The notes under the pieces are model-generated. The model did no database searches, was not told the DNA's origin, and saw nothing but the letters and a program-made list of their open reading frames with translations. This document shows positions 7,799-15,456 of a DNA stretch of 64,000 nucleotides, in pieces. Source of the DNA: Brevibacterium gallinarum (GTDB taxonomy: Bacteria; Actinomycetota; Actinomycetes; Actinomycetales; Brevibacteriaceae); NCBI RefSeq assembly GCF_014836885.1, contig NZ_JACSPY010000008.1:62001-126000 (forward strand), read 5' to 3'. Position 1 is the stretch's first letter, and the number at the start of each line of letters is the position of its first letter. The position numbers and the translations under genes are program-made.

Positions 7799-8428
7799 AT
7801 GGTCGAGCGAAACCAGCCAAGCCAGAAGCCCCCGGCCGCCGAACTGGATCTTCAGCATTTTCCGTCGCGCGCCATCCTTGCGGGTACGCAGTGGAAGCGA
7901 GCGCATCGTGCCGAACGAGAACCGTGGTTCTTCGCATCCGCAGGCTCCGGCAGGTTCGATCTGGAAGAGCCGATGGGGACTTGCTACGTGGCCAACCGTG
8001 CCGAGGGAGCTGCACGTGAGGTGATCGGTCCAGAGTTCATCTCCACTGGGTTCGTCAACCGCCAGCTTCTCAAGGACCGCGTAGTCTCGACAGTTCTGAT
8101 GCCGAGCGATCTGACCGCCGCAAAACTGACGGCGGACGGAGCTTTCGCCTTCGGGGTCTCGAATGAGCTGAGCGCGACGTCAGATTATTCGATCTGTCAG
8201 AGCTGGGCCGCAGCCTTCGCCAGTCACGGATTCACCGCAATCTGGTATCAACCGCGGTTCTCACCAGCCAAGGGTCGAGCTGTTGCAGTCTTCGGCGATG
8301 CAGGGGCTTGGACGGAGAAGCCGCACGAGACAACTTCTCTGGAATCTGTCGTCGAGCGTATGCCAGGAGTCACCATCGTCGACACTGGCAAGAAGAACAG
8401 CTTCGATATCAGAGACGAGCCGATGTGA
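7799..8428 (+). CDS. RES domain toxin (predicted NAD+-degrading)
   Basis: A 209-residue RES-domain protein. Known RES toxins degrade NAD+ with conserved Arg, Glu and Ser residues. Candidates here are R34 (QWKRAHR), R52 (GSGRFDL), E74 (AAREV) and a Ser around 131 (SDYSICQSW); the signature WFFASAGSGRFDLEEPMGTCYVA is clear. The ATG at 7799 lies just after the antitoxin stop, so longer in-frame starts inside the antitoxin gene are rejected. Length and domain are complete and no frame disruption is visible, so the module is probably functional. Activity is inferred from the family. Confidence 0.85.
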   Translation: MVERNQPSQKPPAAELDLQHFPSRAILAGTQWKRAHRAEREPWFFASAGSGRFDLEEPMGTCYVANRAEGAAREVIGPEFISTGFVNRQLLKDRVVSTVLMPSDLTAAKLTADGAFAFGVSNELSATSDYSICQSWAAAFASHGFTAIWYQPRFSPAKGRAVAVFGDAGAWTEKPHETTSLESVVERMPGVTIVDTGKKNSFDIRDEPM

Positions 8429-8501
8429 CGCGTCGTGACACAGGCCGCCGCCGGCCGCTGGGCTGCCTGACCTGCCGCCGATCCACGCGGTGGCGCTGTG
8501 C

Positions 8502-8507
8502 CACAAT
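8502..8507 (+). promoter_or_regulatory. -10 box, probable leaderless promoter of gpmA
   Basis: CACAAT ends six bases before the ATG at 8514, the same spacing seen at other leaderless genes in this window. A GGAG between them is too close to the start to act as a normal ribosome site. Confidence 0.35.
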
Positions 8508-8513
8508 GGAGAT

Positions 8514-9257
8514 ATGACGTACAACCTTGTGCTGCTGCGCCACGGGCAGAGCGAATGGAACCAGAAGAACCTCTTCACCGGCTGGGTCGACGTGCCGCTG
8601 ACCGAACAGGGCCGCACCGAGGCCGCCCGCGCCGGCGAGCTGCTGGCAGAGAAGAACCTGCTGCCCGAGGTGCTGCACACCTCCCGGCTCAAGCGCGCGA
8701 TCATCACTGCCGACATCGCGCTCGAGCACGCCGACCGCGCCTGGATCGACGTCAAGCGCTCCTGGCGGCTCAACGAGCGCCACTACGGCGCGCTGCAGGG
8801 CAAGAACAAGAAGGAGATCCGCGACGAGTTCGGCGAGGAGCAGTTCATGACCTGGCGCCGGTCCTTCGACACCCCGCCGCCGGTCCTCGACGACTCCTCC
8901 GAATGGTCCCAGGCCGGCGACCCGCGCTATGCCAACCTCGGGGATGCGATCCCGCGCACCGAATGCCTCGCCGATGTCATCGTGCGCATGCTGCCGTACT
9001 GGTACGACTCGATCGTGCCGGACCTGCAGCTCGGCCGCACCGTGCTCGTCACCGCCCACGGCAACTCGCTGCGTGCCCTCGTCAAGCACCTCGACGGGAT
9101 CTCCGACGCTGACATCCCCAGCCTCAACATCCCCACCGGCATCCCGCTGCACTACGAACTCGACGAGAGCTTCGCGCCGCTCAACCCCGGCGGCACCTAC
9201 CTCGACGCCGCAGCCGCAGAAGCGGCGATCGGCCAGGTCGCCAACCAAGGACGCTGA
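8514..9257 (+). CDS. gpmA: 2,3-bisphosphoglycerate-dependent phosphoglycerate mutase
   Basis: A 247-residue enzyme that interconverts 3- and 2-phosphoglycerate in glycolysis and gluconeogenesis. It begins [29 protein letters not shown], with the catalytic phosphohistidine H10 in [17 protein letters not shown] and [19 protein letters not shown] carry the other active-site residues. The length matches dPGM. The ATG at 8514 is chosen over an in-frame start at 8490 because the family starts directly with the first strand. It sits upstream of phoU/senX3-regX3 as in mycobacteria and corynebacteria, but here a DMT transporter and phoU intervene. A strong hairpin follows. Confidence 0.96.
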   Translation: MTYNLVLLRHGQSEWNQKNLFTGWVDVPLTEQGRTEAARAGELLAEKNLLPEVLHTSRLKRAIITADIALEHADRAWIDVKRSWRLNERHYGALQGKNKKEIRDEFGEEQFMTWRRSFDTPPPVLDDSSEWSQAGDPRYANLGDAIPRTECLADVIVRMLPYWYDSIVPDLQLGRTVLVTAHGNSLRALVKHLDGISDADIPSLNIPTGIPLHYELDESFAPLNPGGTYLDAAAAEAAIGQVANQGR

Positions 9258-9274
9258 AGCGCACCAGCAGCACT

Positions 9275-9319
9275 GACGCCATCTCACCTCGGGCACACAA
9301 CCGCAGGTGAGATGGCGTC
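9275..9319. terminator. Terminator hairpin after gpmA
   Basis: GACGCCATCTCACCT (9275-9289) pairs perfectly with AGGTGAGATGGCGTC (9305-9319): 15 bp stem, 15-base loop. It starts 17 bases after the gpmA stop. There is no long T-run, as is common in high-GC actinobacteria. Confidence 0.75.
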
Positions 9320-9341
9320 TTCGCGTCCCACCACGCGGGTG

Positions 9342-9347
9342 TAGCCT
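9342..9347 (+). promoter_or_regulatory. -10 box, leaderless promoter of EamA transporter
   Basis: TAGCCT ends six bases before the ATG at 9354 and there is no ribosome site, consistent with a leaderless transcript. Confidence 0.45.
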
Positions 9348-9353
9348 CAGGGC

Positions 9354-10283
9354 ATGAGCGTCCGCGATGTGTTCATCGCCCTCGGCGTCGTCGTGCTGTG
9401 GGGCATCAACTTCCTCTTCATCGACCTCGGCGTACAGGACTGGCCGCCGCTGCTGCTCGTCGTCGCACGCTTCCTCGTCGTCGTCTTCCCGGCTGTCTTC
9501 TTCGTCCCGTTCCCGCGCGGCCGCTTCGCCCGGGTGCTGCTTGTGGGCCTGTTCATGTCCGCCGGCCAGTTCGGGCTGCTCTACATCGCCATGTCCCTGG
9601 GCCTGCCGCCGGGCCTGGCCTCGATCCTTCTGCAGATGCAGGCGGTGTTCACCACCGTCGTCGCCGTCATCGTGCTGCGCGAATGGCCCAGGGCACGCAC
9701 TGTCATCGGCATCCTCATCGGTGTCGCCGGACTCGCGGTCATCATCGCCGGGCGCACCGCAGGCGTACCGGCCATCGCAGTGGTCGTCGTGCTCGGCGCG
9801 GCACTGTCGTGGGGCATCGGCAACGTCGCCGCCCGCGGTGCCGGGGTCGGCGGGGTGAGTCTGACGATCTGGTCGGCGACCGTGGTGCCGATTCCGCTGT
9901 TCGTCCTCTCCCTCGTCATCGACGGCCCGGCCGCCGTCGGCACCGCGCTGGCGAACCCCACTTGGGGTGTCGTCGCCTCGACGGCTTACACCGCGGTGTG
10001 TGCCTCACTCATCGGCTACGTCGCCTGGAACACGCTGCTCGGCCGCTACGCAGCCGCCGAGGTCGCCCCGTTCACCCTCCTCGTCCCCGTCGTCGGAGTC
10101 ACCTCCGCATGGGTGGTCAAGGGCGATGTGCCCACCGTCGCCGAGGTGGCAGGCGGCTGCCTGCTGCTGCTCGGGGTGGCCGTGACGACCGGGATCCTCG
10201 GCCGCCGGCGCACACAGAAGCGTCAGGGCCGCACTCAGATCGAGTGCGGCCCTGACGGAAGTGGCGAACCGGAGGGCAGCTGA
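9354..10283 (+). CDS. EamA/DMT-family transporter
   Basis: A 309-residue membrane protein with about ten hydrophobic segments in two EamA repeats (residues ~5-135 and ~145-280). It opens with VVLWGINFLFIDLGVQDWPPLLLVVARFLVV and has the typical GLPPGLASILLQMQAVFTTVVAVIVLREWP segment. Proteins of this drug/metabolite superfamily, such as RhaT/YdcZ-like and EamA, usually export metabolites or amino acids; the substrate is unknown. The last ~25 residues (RRRTQKRQGRTQ onward) are read through a strong 16-bp hairpin, so the C-terminal tail is probably not structurally important. It converges on phoU with 21 bases between stops. Confidence 0.85.
   Translation: MSVRDVFIALGVVVLWGINFLFIDLGVQDWPPLLLVVARFLVVVFPAVFFVPFPRGRFARVLLVGLFMSAGQFGLLYIAMSLGLPPGLASILLQMQAVFTTVVAVIVLREWPRARTVIGILIGVAGLAVIIAGRTAGVPAIAVVVVLGAALSWGIGNVAARGAGVGGVSLTIWSATVVPIPLFVLSLVIDGPAAVGTALANPTWGVVASTAYTAVCASLIGYVAWNTLLGRYAAAEVAPFTLLVPVVGVTSAWVVKGDVPTVAEVAGGCLLLLGVAVTTGILGRRRTQKRQGRTQIECGPDGSGEPEGS
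10221..10257. terminator. Strong hairpin inside the 3' end of the EamA gene, terminator for phoU
   Basis: CGTCAGGGCCGCACTC (10221-10236) pairs perfectly with 10242-10257: 16 bp stem, 5-base loop AGATC. It lies 48 bases beyond the phoU stop on the minus strand, but inside the coding sequence of the convergent EamA gene. Confidence 0.65.
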
Positions 10284-10304
10284 GCCGCAGCTCAGCCGGC
10301 AGCC

Positions 10305-10970
10305 TCAGTCCTTGGCGGACAGATCCGGGACCCAGCTGCCGGTGAGCAGGTACTCGACCCGCTGGGAGACGTTGACAGCCTGATCGCCGAAGCGCTCGAA
10401 GTAGCGTGAGAGCAGGGTGATGTCGGCGATCTGGGCAGGCGAGAGCACGCCGTGGTCGGACTCGGCGATGAGCGCGAAGACCCGCAGGTGCAGCTGGTCG
10501 AGCTCCTCGTCGATGGCGTTGATGAGCGGCACACCGCGCAGGCCCGGGTTGTCGAGCAGCTGCTCCATCTCCTCACCGATCCGGATCGCGGCCTCGCCCA
10601 TGCGCAGGAACACGTCCCGGAATCCCTCCGGCAACGCCGGCTGCGGGTGGCGGATGCGCACCAGCGAGGCGATGTGACGGGCAAGGTCGCCCATCCGCTC
10701 GAGGGCCACGCTCATCTTGAGTGCGGAGATGACAACACGCAGGTCAGCGGCAACCGGTGCCTGCAGCGCCAGCAGCTCAGCAGAGCGCTGGTCGAGATCG
10801 GCAGTCATATTGTCGATCTCGGTATCGGCGTCGATGACCTTCTCCGCCAGCTCCAGGTCGTTGTTCTCAAGAGCTTCAGTCGCTGAGCGCATCGCCTCGC
10901 TCACCTTGGCTGCCATTTCGACGAGCTCGTCGGCGATGTTCTCGAGCTCGGCCTTGAAGACCTCGCGCAT
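10305..10970 (-). CDS. phoU: Phosphate signalling protein PhoU
   Basis: A 221-residue all-helical protein with two PhoU repeats (residues ~10-100 and ~115-205). It shows the metal-binding-type motifs ALERMGDLARHIA (~90) and FERFGDQAVNVSQRVEYLLTG (~190). PhoU links the Pst phosphate importer to the PhoR/SenX3 sensor kinase and keeps it off when phosphate is plentiful. It is divergent from senX3-regX3 and shares a 191-base regulatory region with it. The start has AAAGGAAGC upstream. No pst genes are in the window. Confidence 0.95.
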   Translation of the reverse strand: MREVFKAELENIADELVEMAAKVSEAMRSATEALENNDLELAEKVIDADTEIDNMTADLDQRSAELLALQAPVAADLRVVISALKMSVALERMGDLARHIASLVRIRHPQPALPEGFRDVFLRMGEAAIRIGEEMEQLLDNPGLRGVPLINAIDEELDQLHLRVFALIAESDHGVLSPAQIADITLLSRYFERFGDQAVNVSQRVEYLLTGSWVPDLSAKD

Positions 10971-11043
10971 TCGGAATGCTTCCTTTCAGATTGAAGCGTC
11001 AGACCCCTGGCTGCAGCGCATGCACGGCTGCGGCCACGGGGCC

Positions 11044-11100
11044 GTGAATCGTTCTCACCTTCCCAGTCAGCAGTGAATCCATGCTGACGGCTGGGTGAAC
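11044..11100. promoter_or_regulatory. PHO-box-like repeats between phoU and senX3
   Basis: GTGAAT occurs at 11044 and 11073 and GTGAAC at 11095 (within GGGTGAAC), spaced 29 and 22 bases. GTGAAC/GTTCAC direct repeats with ~11- or 22-base spacing are the usual targets of PhoP/RegX3-type regulators. The site suits autoregulation by RegX3 and control of phoU. Confidence 0.45.
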
Positions 11101-11160
11101 AGTTCGCTAATGTCAGAACCGCCGTCATTATATCGGACAGGCGTCTCATCAGCAGACCCG

Positions 11161-11166
11161 TATGCT
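11161..11166 (+). promoter_or_regulatory. -10 box of senX3 promoter
   Basis: TATGCT ends seven bases before GTG 11174. It supports GTG 11174 as a leaderless start, since the ATG at 11162 would lie inside the -10 box itself. Confidence 0.45.
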
Positions 11167-11173
11167 GGTGTGT

Positions 11174-12460
11174 GTGGAAGATCCGTTGTTCATAGCTGCA
11201 GTGACAGGCCTCGTGGGCCTGGCGATCGGCATCGTCGCCATCCTGGCGTTCCGGTTCTCCGATCGCACGCGCGATTCAGCCGATCTGCATTCGAACAACG
11301 AGCTTCCCGACGGCATCGCCGAGGTGCTCGCCGTGCTGCCGAGTGCCGCGATCGTCGTCGACGCCGGCAACGACGTCATCAAGGCCTCACCGGCGGCCTA
11401 CACCTTCGGGCTCGTGCGCGGCCACCGCATCGTCGCCTCTGAACTGGCCGCAGTCATCGACCGGGTCCGCACCCGCGGGCTCATCGAGGAGACGAACTTC
11501 GAAACCCAGCGTGGCCGCTCCCGCCAGGCGCTGCGTCACCTCCACGCCCGCGTCGCCCCGCTCGGCGCCGCATTCGTCCTCGTGCTGTGTGACGACCAGA
11601 CCGACGCCCACCGGCTGGAGGCCGTCCGCCGCGATTTCGTCGCCAACGTCTCCCATGAGCTCAAGACCCCCATCGGGGCGATCGCGCTCTTAGCCGAGGC
11701 GGTCACCGACTTCTCCGACGACCCCGAGGCCGTCGAGCGCTTCGGTGGGCGGATGCAGCGCGAATCCCACCGGCTGTCCCAGCTCGTCCAGGAGATCATC
11801 GACCTCTCAGCCGTCCAGGACCACGAGGCACCCTCAGGTGAGATCAACCCGGTTGCTGACATCATCGACGATGCCGTCGACCGTGCGGTCACCGCTGCTG
11901 ATGCCAAGAACATCTCGCTCACCGTCGACTGCCCCGCAGACTGGTGTGTCGAGGGCAATCCGGACCTGCTGTCCAATGCGATCCGCAACCTCGTCGACAA
12001 TGCCGTGAACTACTCCAATGCCGGCACCCAGGTCGGCATCGGGGTGAGGGTCAGCGACGAGCGGGTGTTCATCGCCGTCAGCGACCAGGGCATCGGCATG
12101 ACCGGCGAGGAGACCGAACGGGTCTTCGAACGCTTCTACCGCGTCGACCCGGCACGTTCCCGGGCGACCGGAGGGACCGGCTTGGGACTGTCGATCGTCA
12201 AGCACATCGTCGCCACCCACGGCGGCGAGGTGCGCGTATGGTCGAAGCCCAAGCAGGGCTCGACCTTCACCGTGGTGCTACCGTTGGCTCACACCGAAGA
12301 GCATCCGGTGATCGCCGAGGCTGCCGAATCCGGCATCCTCATCGCCGGCGAACCGGAAGCCCGCCCGGGCCCGGCGCCAGCGAAGGAAGAAGACGGACGC
12401 GCCGTGGACGGCACGGCCGACCGTGAGACAACTGAAGAACAAAGGAAACAGACGACGTGA
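11174..12460 (+). CDS. senX3: Sensor histidine kinase SenX3 (PhoR-like)
   Basis: A 428-residue kinase. One hydrophobic segment lies at the N-terminus (residues ~5-28), followed by a PAS-like region (~50-145). A HisKA dimer/phosphoacceptor motif DFVANVSHELKTPIGAIALLAEA has the His near residue 161. The HATPase domain shows the N box (NLVDNAVNYS), DQGIGM, FERFYRVDPARSRATGGTGLGLSI and a following G box. SenX3 senses phosphate limitation, together with PhoU and Pst, and phosphorylates RegX3. GTG 11174 is preferred over ATG 11162, which falls in the -10 box. The C-terminal ~60 residues are an acidic disordered tail. The stop overlaps the regX3 GTG (GTGA). Confidence 0.93.
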   Translation: MEDPLFIAAVTGLVGLAIGIVAILAFRFSDRTRDSADLHSNNELPDGIAEVLAVLPSAAIVVDAGNDVIKASPAAYTFGLVRGHRIVASELAAVIDRVRTRGLIEETNFETQRGRSRQALRHLHARVAPLGAAFVLVLCDDQTDAHRLEAVRRDFVANVSHELKTPIGAIALLAEAVTDFSDDPEAVERFGGRMQRESHRLSQLVQEIIDLSAVQDHEAPSGEINPVADIIDDAVDRAVTAADAKNISLTVDCPADWCVEGNPDLLSNAIRNLVDNAVNYSNAGTQVGIGVRVSDERVFIAVSDQGIGMTGEETERVFERFYRVDPARSRATGGTGLGLSIVKHIVATHGGEVRVWSKPKQGSTFTVVLPLAHTEEHPVIAEAAESGILIAGEPEARPGPAPAKEEDGRAVDGTADRETTEEQRKQTT

Positions 12461-13137
12461 CCCGCATTCTGCTCGTCGAAGACGAAGAGTCATTCTCCGA
12501 CCCCCTGTCGTACCTGCTCGGCAAGGAAGGGTTTGATGTCACCGTTGCCGCCGACGGCCTGGAGGCCATCGCCGAATTCGACCGGGTGGGCGCCGACCTC
12601 GTGCTGCTCGACCTCATGTTGCCCGGCGCCTCGGGGACCGAGGTGTGCCGCCAGCTGCGCGCGAAGTCGAACGTGCCGATCATCATGCTCACGGCCAAGG
12701 ACTCCGAGATCGACAAGGTCGTCGGCCTTGAGCTCGGCGCTGATGACTATGTCACCAAGCCGTACTCGTCTCGCGAGCTGCTCGCCCGCGTGCGCGCCGT
12801 GCTGCGCCGCAACGCCGAACCCGATGACCTGATGGACTCCGTCATCGAAGCCGGCGGGGTGCGCATCGACGTCGACCGGCATGTCGCCAGCGTCCGCGGT
12901 GAGGAGCTGTCCCTGCCGCTGAAGGAGTTCGAACTCCTCGAGATGCTCGTGCGCAATGCCGGCCGCGTCATGACCCGCGGCCAGCTCATCGACCGGATCT
13001 GGGGCCAGGACTACGTCGGCGACACCAAGACCCTCGACGTGCACATCAAGCGTCTGCGCGCCAAGGTCGAAGTCGAACCGTCCAGCCCGCAGCTGCTCGT
13101 CACCGTCCGCGGACTCGGCTACAAGTTCGAAGGCTGA
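12457..13137 (+). CDS. regX3: Response regulator RegX3 (OmpR/PhoB family)
   Basis: A 226-residue response regulator. The receiver domain (residues ~1-118) has the acidic pair in LLVEDEES, phospho-acceptor D52 in LVLLDLMLPG, the Thr in IIMLTAK and the Lys in DDYVTKPYSSREL. The winged-helix DNA-binding domain (~130-226) contains LKEFELLEMLVRNAGRVMTRGQLIDRIWGQDYVGDTKTLDVHIKRLRAKVE, as in PhoB/OmpR. The GTG start overlaps the senX3 stop, so the two are co-translated. It activates phosphate-scavenging genes in relatives; GTGAAC-type repeats upstream of senX3 are likely targets. Confidence 0.95.
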   Translation: MTRILLVEDEESFSDPLSYLLGKEGFDVTVAADGLEAIAEFDRVGADLVLLDLMLPGASGTEVCRQLRAKSNVPIIMLTAKDSEIDKVVGLELGADDYVTKPYSSRELLARVRAVLRRNAEPDDLMDSVIEAGGVRIDVDRHVASVRGEELSLPLKEFELLEMLVRNAGRVMTRGQLIDRIWGQDYVGDTKTLDVHIKRLRAKVEVEPSSPQLLVTVRGLGYKFEG

Positions 13138-13207
13138 GCCCGCCGATAGCGAGAAATCTGGACGCGAAGCTCTTAATGATGAGCACGCGGTCTGAATAGA
13201 GGAGCCA

Positions 13208-14065
13208 ATGGCCGAGAGCGAGCTGCAGCAGGATATCAATAGTCTCGACGAGGGGTATGGAATTACCATGGCGTACCTCGGACGCCTGGTCGAGAATCCA
13301 GCCTCAGTGGAGCGGGATGCGAACAGTGCAATCGCTACTCACATGCGGAAATTCGGCGAATCAGAACAGCACCTCAACCCTGCGTATCTTGCGTGGAGGT
13401 CTATTGCCAGCGCAGGTGAGCACGCTGGAATAGCGGAGCACCTCCGCTTTGTGACGGGTGGAGGAATTCTCGATCGCCCACAGGCGAGCTTGGCGCGCGC
13501 AACCCTGCTTGGCGCCGCAAGAGCGATTTTTGTTCTGCAGCCCGATTCCGCGAGAGAGAGAATATCTCGGGCCGCGAAGCTTGCGAATAACGAAGTAAAA
13601 GACGCGCGCCGGATGCTCGATGCATGGAGTGACCGGACAGCAATGGTTCCGGGCCTACTAGACTCACTGGACAAACATACGTCGGAGCTCGCGGAAAGCG
13701 CGGGTCGAATACTAGTACGTGAGGGGCTTAAAGAACGGACCTCCGTAAATGAGTCGGATATGTTTCGGGTCGTCGCTCCTCAGCTGCCTGGAGATCCCGA
13801 TCAGTCAGTCACCAGAGTCTTCGAGCTTTGGAACCGTGCTTCGGGAGTAGCACACGCCCGATCATGGACTTGGAACACGCCGTACGGCATAGACCATCAA
13901 TTCGACTTCATCGATACATGGTCGGTTCCAGTCGAGCTTCTGGTTGAGGCATGGAAACTCTGGAACTTGCGCCGAGGCATTGACAATCCCTCGCCTGAGC
14001 CGCCGATCGGGTGGGAGCCAGATCGTGATCACTGGGGCTCATATCCGCGAAACGATCGAGAGTAA
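13208..14065 (+). CDS. Hypothetical protein, low-GC orphan (possible HEPN-like fold)
   Basis: A 285-residue soluble, mainly helical protein that I do not recognise. The ATG at 13208 is preceded by GAGGAG. Base composition is clearly lower in GC than all neighbours, with codons such as AAA, ATA and TTT that are rare elsewhere in the window, so it was probably acquired. Residues ~93-125 (ASLARATLLGAARAIFVLQP) and ~203-222 (VFELWNRASGVAHARSW) resemble the helices of HEPN-type proteins. R210 and H216 form an R-x5-H motif compatible with the R-x4-6-H motif of HEPN ribonucleases. It stands alone between regX3 and a strong bidirectional terminator. Function is unproven. Confidence 0.6.
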   Translation: MAESELQQDINSLDEGYGITMAYLGRLVENPASVERDANSAIATHMRKFGESEQHLNPAYLAWRSIASAGEHAGIAEHLRFVTGGGILDRPQASLARATLLGAARAIFVLQPDSARERISRAAKLANNEVKDARRMLDAWSDRTAMVPGLLDSLDKHTSELAESAGRILVREGLKERTSVNESDMFRVVAPQLPGDPDQSVTRVFELWNRASGVAHARSWTWNTPYGIDHQFDFIDTWSVPVELLVEAWKLWNLRRGIDNPSPEPPIGWEPDRDHWGSYPRNDRE

Positions 14066-14087
14066 TACCCGGCGGTGAGCGCACGAA

Positions 14088-14125
14088 AGAAGGGGAGGCA
14101 GAGCATCTGCTCTGCCTCCCCTTCT
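14088..14125. terminator. Bidirectional terminator between orphan gene and lpqE-like gene
   Basis: A 17-bp perfect stem (14088-14104 with 14109-14125; core GGGGAGGCAGAGC) closes a four-base loop ATCT. A-rich and T-rich flanks make it suit both converging genes. Confidence 0.8.
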
Positions 14126-14138
14126 ATGTCTGAGCGGA

Positions 14139-14693
14139 TCAGGGGGTCGCGGTCGGCGACTCCTCTGGCCCGGGGGTCTCGACGACGCCGGTGGCGGAAT
14201 CGTCACCGGGAGCGCCGGTGGGCTCGAGATCCTGGTAGTCAGGGTGGGCGCCGTTGAGCACCTGGGTGCGCACGATCTCGGTCTCGCCGTTGATCGTCAC
14301 CTCGACATCGACCTTGTCGCCGGGCTTGCCGCCGTAGTTCTCGGTCAGCAGCGGTTCGGACTCAGCGGCGGCGTTCTCCGGGTTCTGCACCCAGCGGCCG
14401 CCGGCCGGTACGGTCTCCGAAGCGGTGGCGGAGCCGACGGAGATCTGGACGTCGGCGTCCTCATCGGAGTTGTTGACGACAGTGAAGAACACTTGCGCGA
14501 CATCGTCGTCATTGGCGATGAGGAGCAGTCCGCGGACCTTGACCTGCTCGTTCTCGACGTTCCAGGCTCCGTCGCCGCCGTTGTACTGATACTCCGCGGT
14601 CTGCTGCGCCGACAGCAGGCTGGCACAGCCGCTGGCAGGGATCACGAGGGCGACGGCAGCGGCCGCGAGAGCCGCACGGGTGGACCGTTTCAC
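14139..14693 (-). CDS. LpqE-like lipoprotein
   Basis: A 184-residue secreted lipoprotein. GTG 14693 is chosen because AAGGAG lies seven bases upstream. The signal peptide has a KR-rich start, a hydrophobic core and a lipobox PASGC with the lipidated Cys at residue 23. The mature part is beta-rich (QVFFTVVNNSDEDADVQISVGSATASETVPAGGRW) and ends in an acidic Pro/Thr tail. Its position divergent from carD-ispD-ispF matches the mycobacterial lipoprotein LpqE, which is the basis for the name; its function is unknown. It is anchored on the outer face of the cytoplasmic membrane. Confidence 0.75.
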   Translation of the reverse strand: MKRSTRAALAAAAVALVIPASGCASLLSAQQTAEYQYNGGDGAWNVENEQVKVRGLLLIANDDDVAQVFFTVVNNSDEDADVQISVGSATASETVPAGGRWVQNPENAAAESEPLLTENYGGKPGDKVDVEVTINGETEIVRTQVLNGAHPDYQDLEPTGAPGDDSATGVVETPGPEESPTATP

Positions 14694-14937
14694 GTTCAAG
14701 CTCCTTGGAGTGACGACGGAGTGAAATGACAGAATCACTGGATATCCTACCCGCTTTTTGACCGCACGTAGAACTCACCCGCTGACCGCATCCCCATCCC
14801 CAGCCCCGTGCCCGAGGTGGTCGCGTGCCCCGGAAGTCCAACGCGCGCCCGCGTAGCGCGTGTGACCCGCGCGCGCAAGGGGTGCACCCTAGCACGATTC
14901 AGCCCCCGGCACACCGTCTGAAGCCGCGTGTTCGTGG

Positions 14938-14943
14938 TAAACT
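14938..14943 (+). promoter_or_regulatory. -10 box of the carD promoter
   Basis: TAAACT in TGGTAAACTGG lies 21 bases upstream of the carD ATG. It is the best -10 match in the 271-base gap 14694-14964; a clear -35 is not visible. Confidence 0.4.
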
Positions 14944-14964
14944 GGAAGTCCGCGAAAGGGGAAA

Positions 14965-15456
14965 ATGAAGAACATGAGTTTTCAGGTCGGCGACACAGTT
15001 GTTTATCCGCACCACGGGGCAGCCACAGTCCAGGAGATCAAGACCCGGGCGATCAAAGGCGAAGACAAGCTCTATCTGAAGCTTCAGGTATCCCACGGCG
15101 ATCTGACCATCGAAGTGCCAGCCGAGAACTGCGATCTCGTCGGCGTGCGCGATGTGGTCGGCGAAGAGGGACTGGAGAAGGTTTTCCAGGTGCTGCGGGC
15201 TGACATTTCAGAAGAGCCCTCCAACTGGTCCCGCCGCTACAAGGCAAATCTCGAGAAGTTCCAGTCCGGCGACGTCATCAAAGTGGCTGAAGTCGTCCGC
15301 GATCTGTGGCGTCGCGAGCAGGACCGTGGGCTCTCCACCGGCGAGAAGCGCATGCTCGCCAAGGCCCGCCAGGTGCTCGTCTCCGAGCTCGCCCTGGCTG
15401 AGAAGAAGGAAGAGGAAGAAGCCGAGGCCCTGCTCGACGAGGTCCTCGCATCATAA
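14965..15456 (+). CDS. carD: CarD family transcriptional regulator
   Basis: A 163-residue protein that binds the RNA polymerase beta subunit and stabilises open promoter complexes, notably at rRNA promoters. The N-terminal Tudor-like RNAP-interaction domain ([20 protein letters not shown]) and the helical DNA-binding C-terminal domain ([32 protein letters not shown]) are both complete. The start is ATG 14965 after an A/G-rich AAAGGGGAAA; ATG 14974 is an alternative. Downstream ispD overlaps its stop codon. It is normally essential in actinobacteria. Confidence 0.95.
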   Translation: MKNMSFQVGDTVVYPHHGAATVQEIKTRAIKGEDKLYLKLQVSHGDLTIEVPAENCDLVGVRDVVGEEGLEKVFQVLRADISEEPSNWSRRYKANLEKFQSGDVIKVAEVVRDLWRREQDRGLSTGEKRMLAKARQVLVSELALAEKKEEEEAEALLDEVLAS

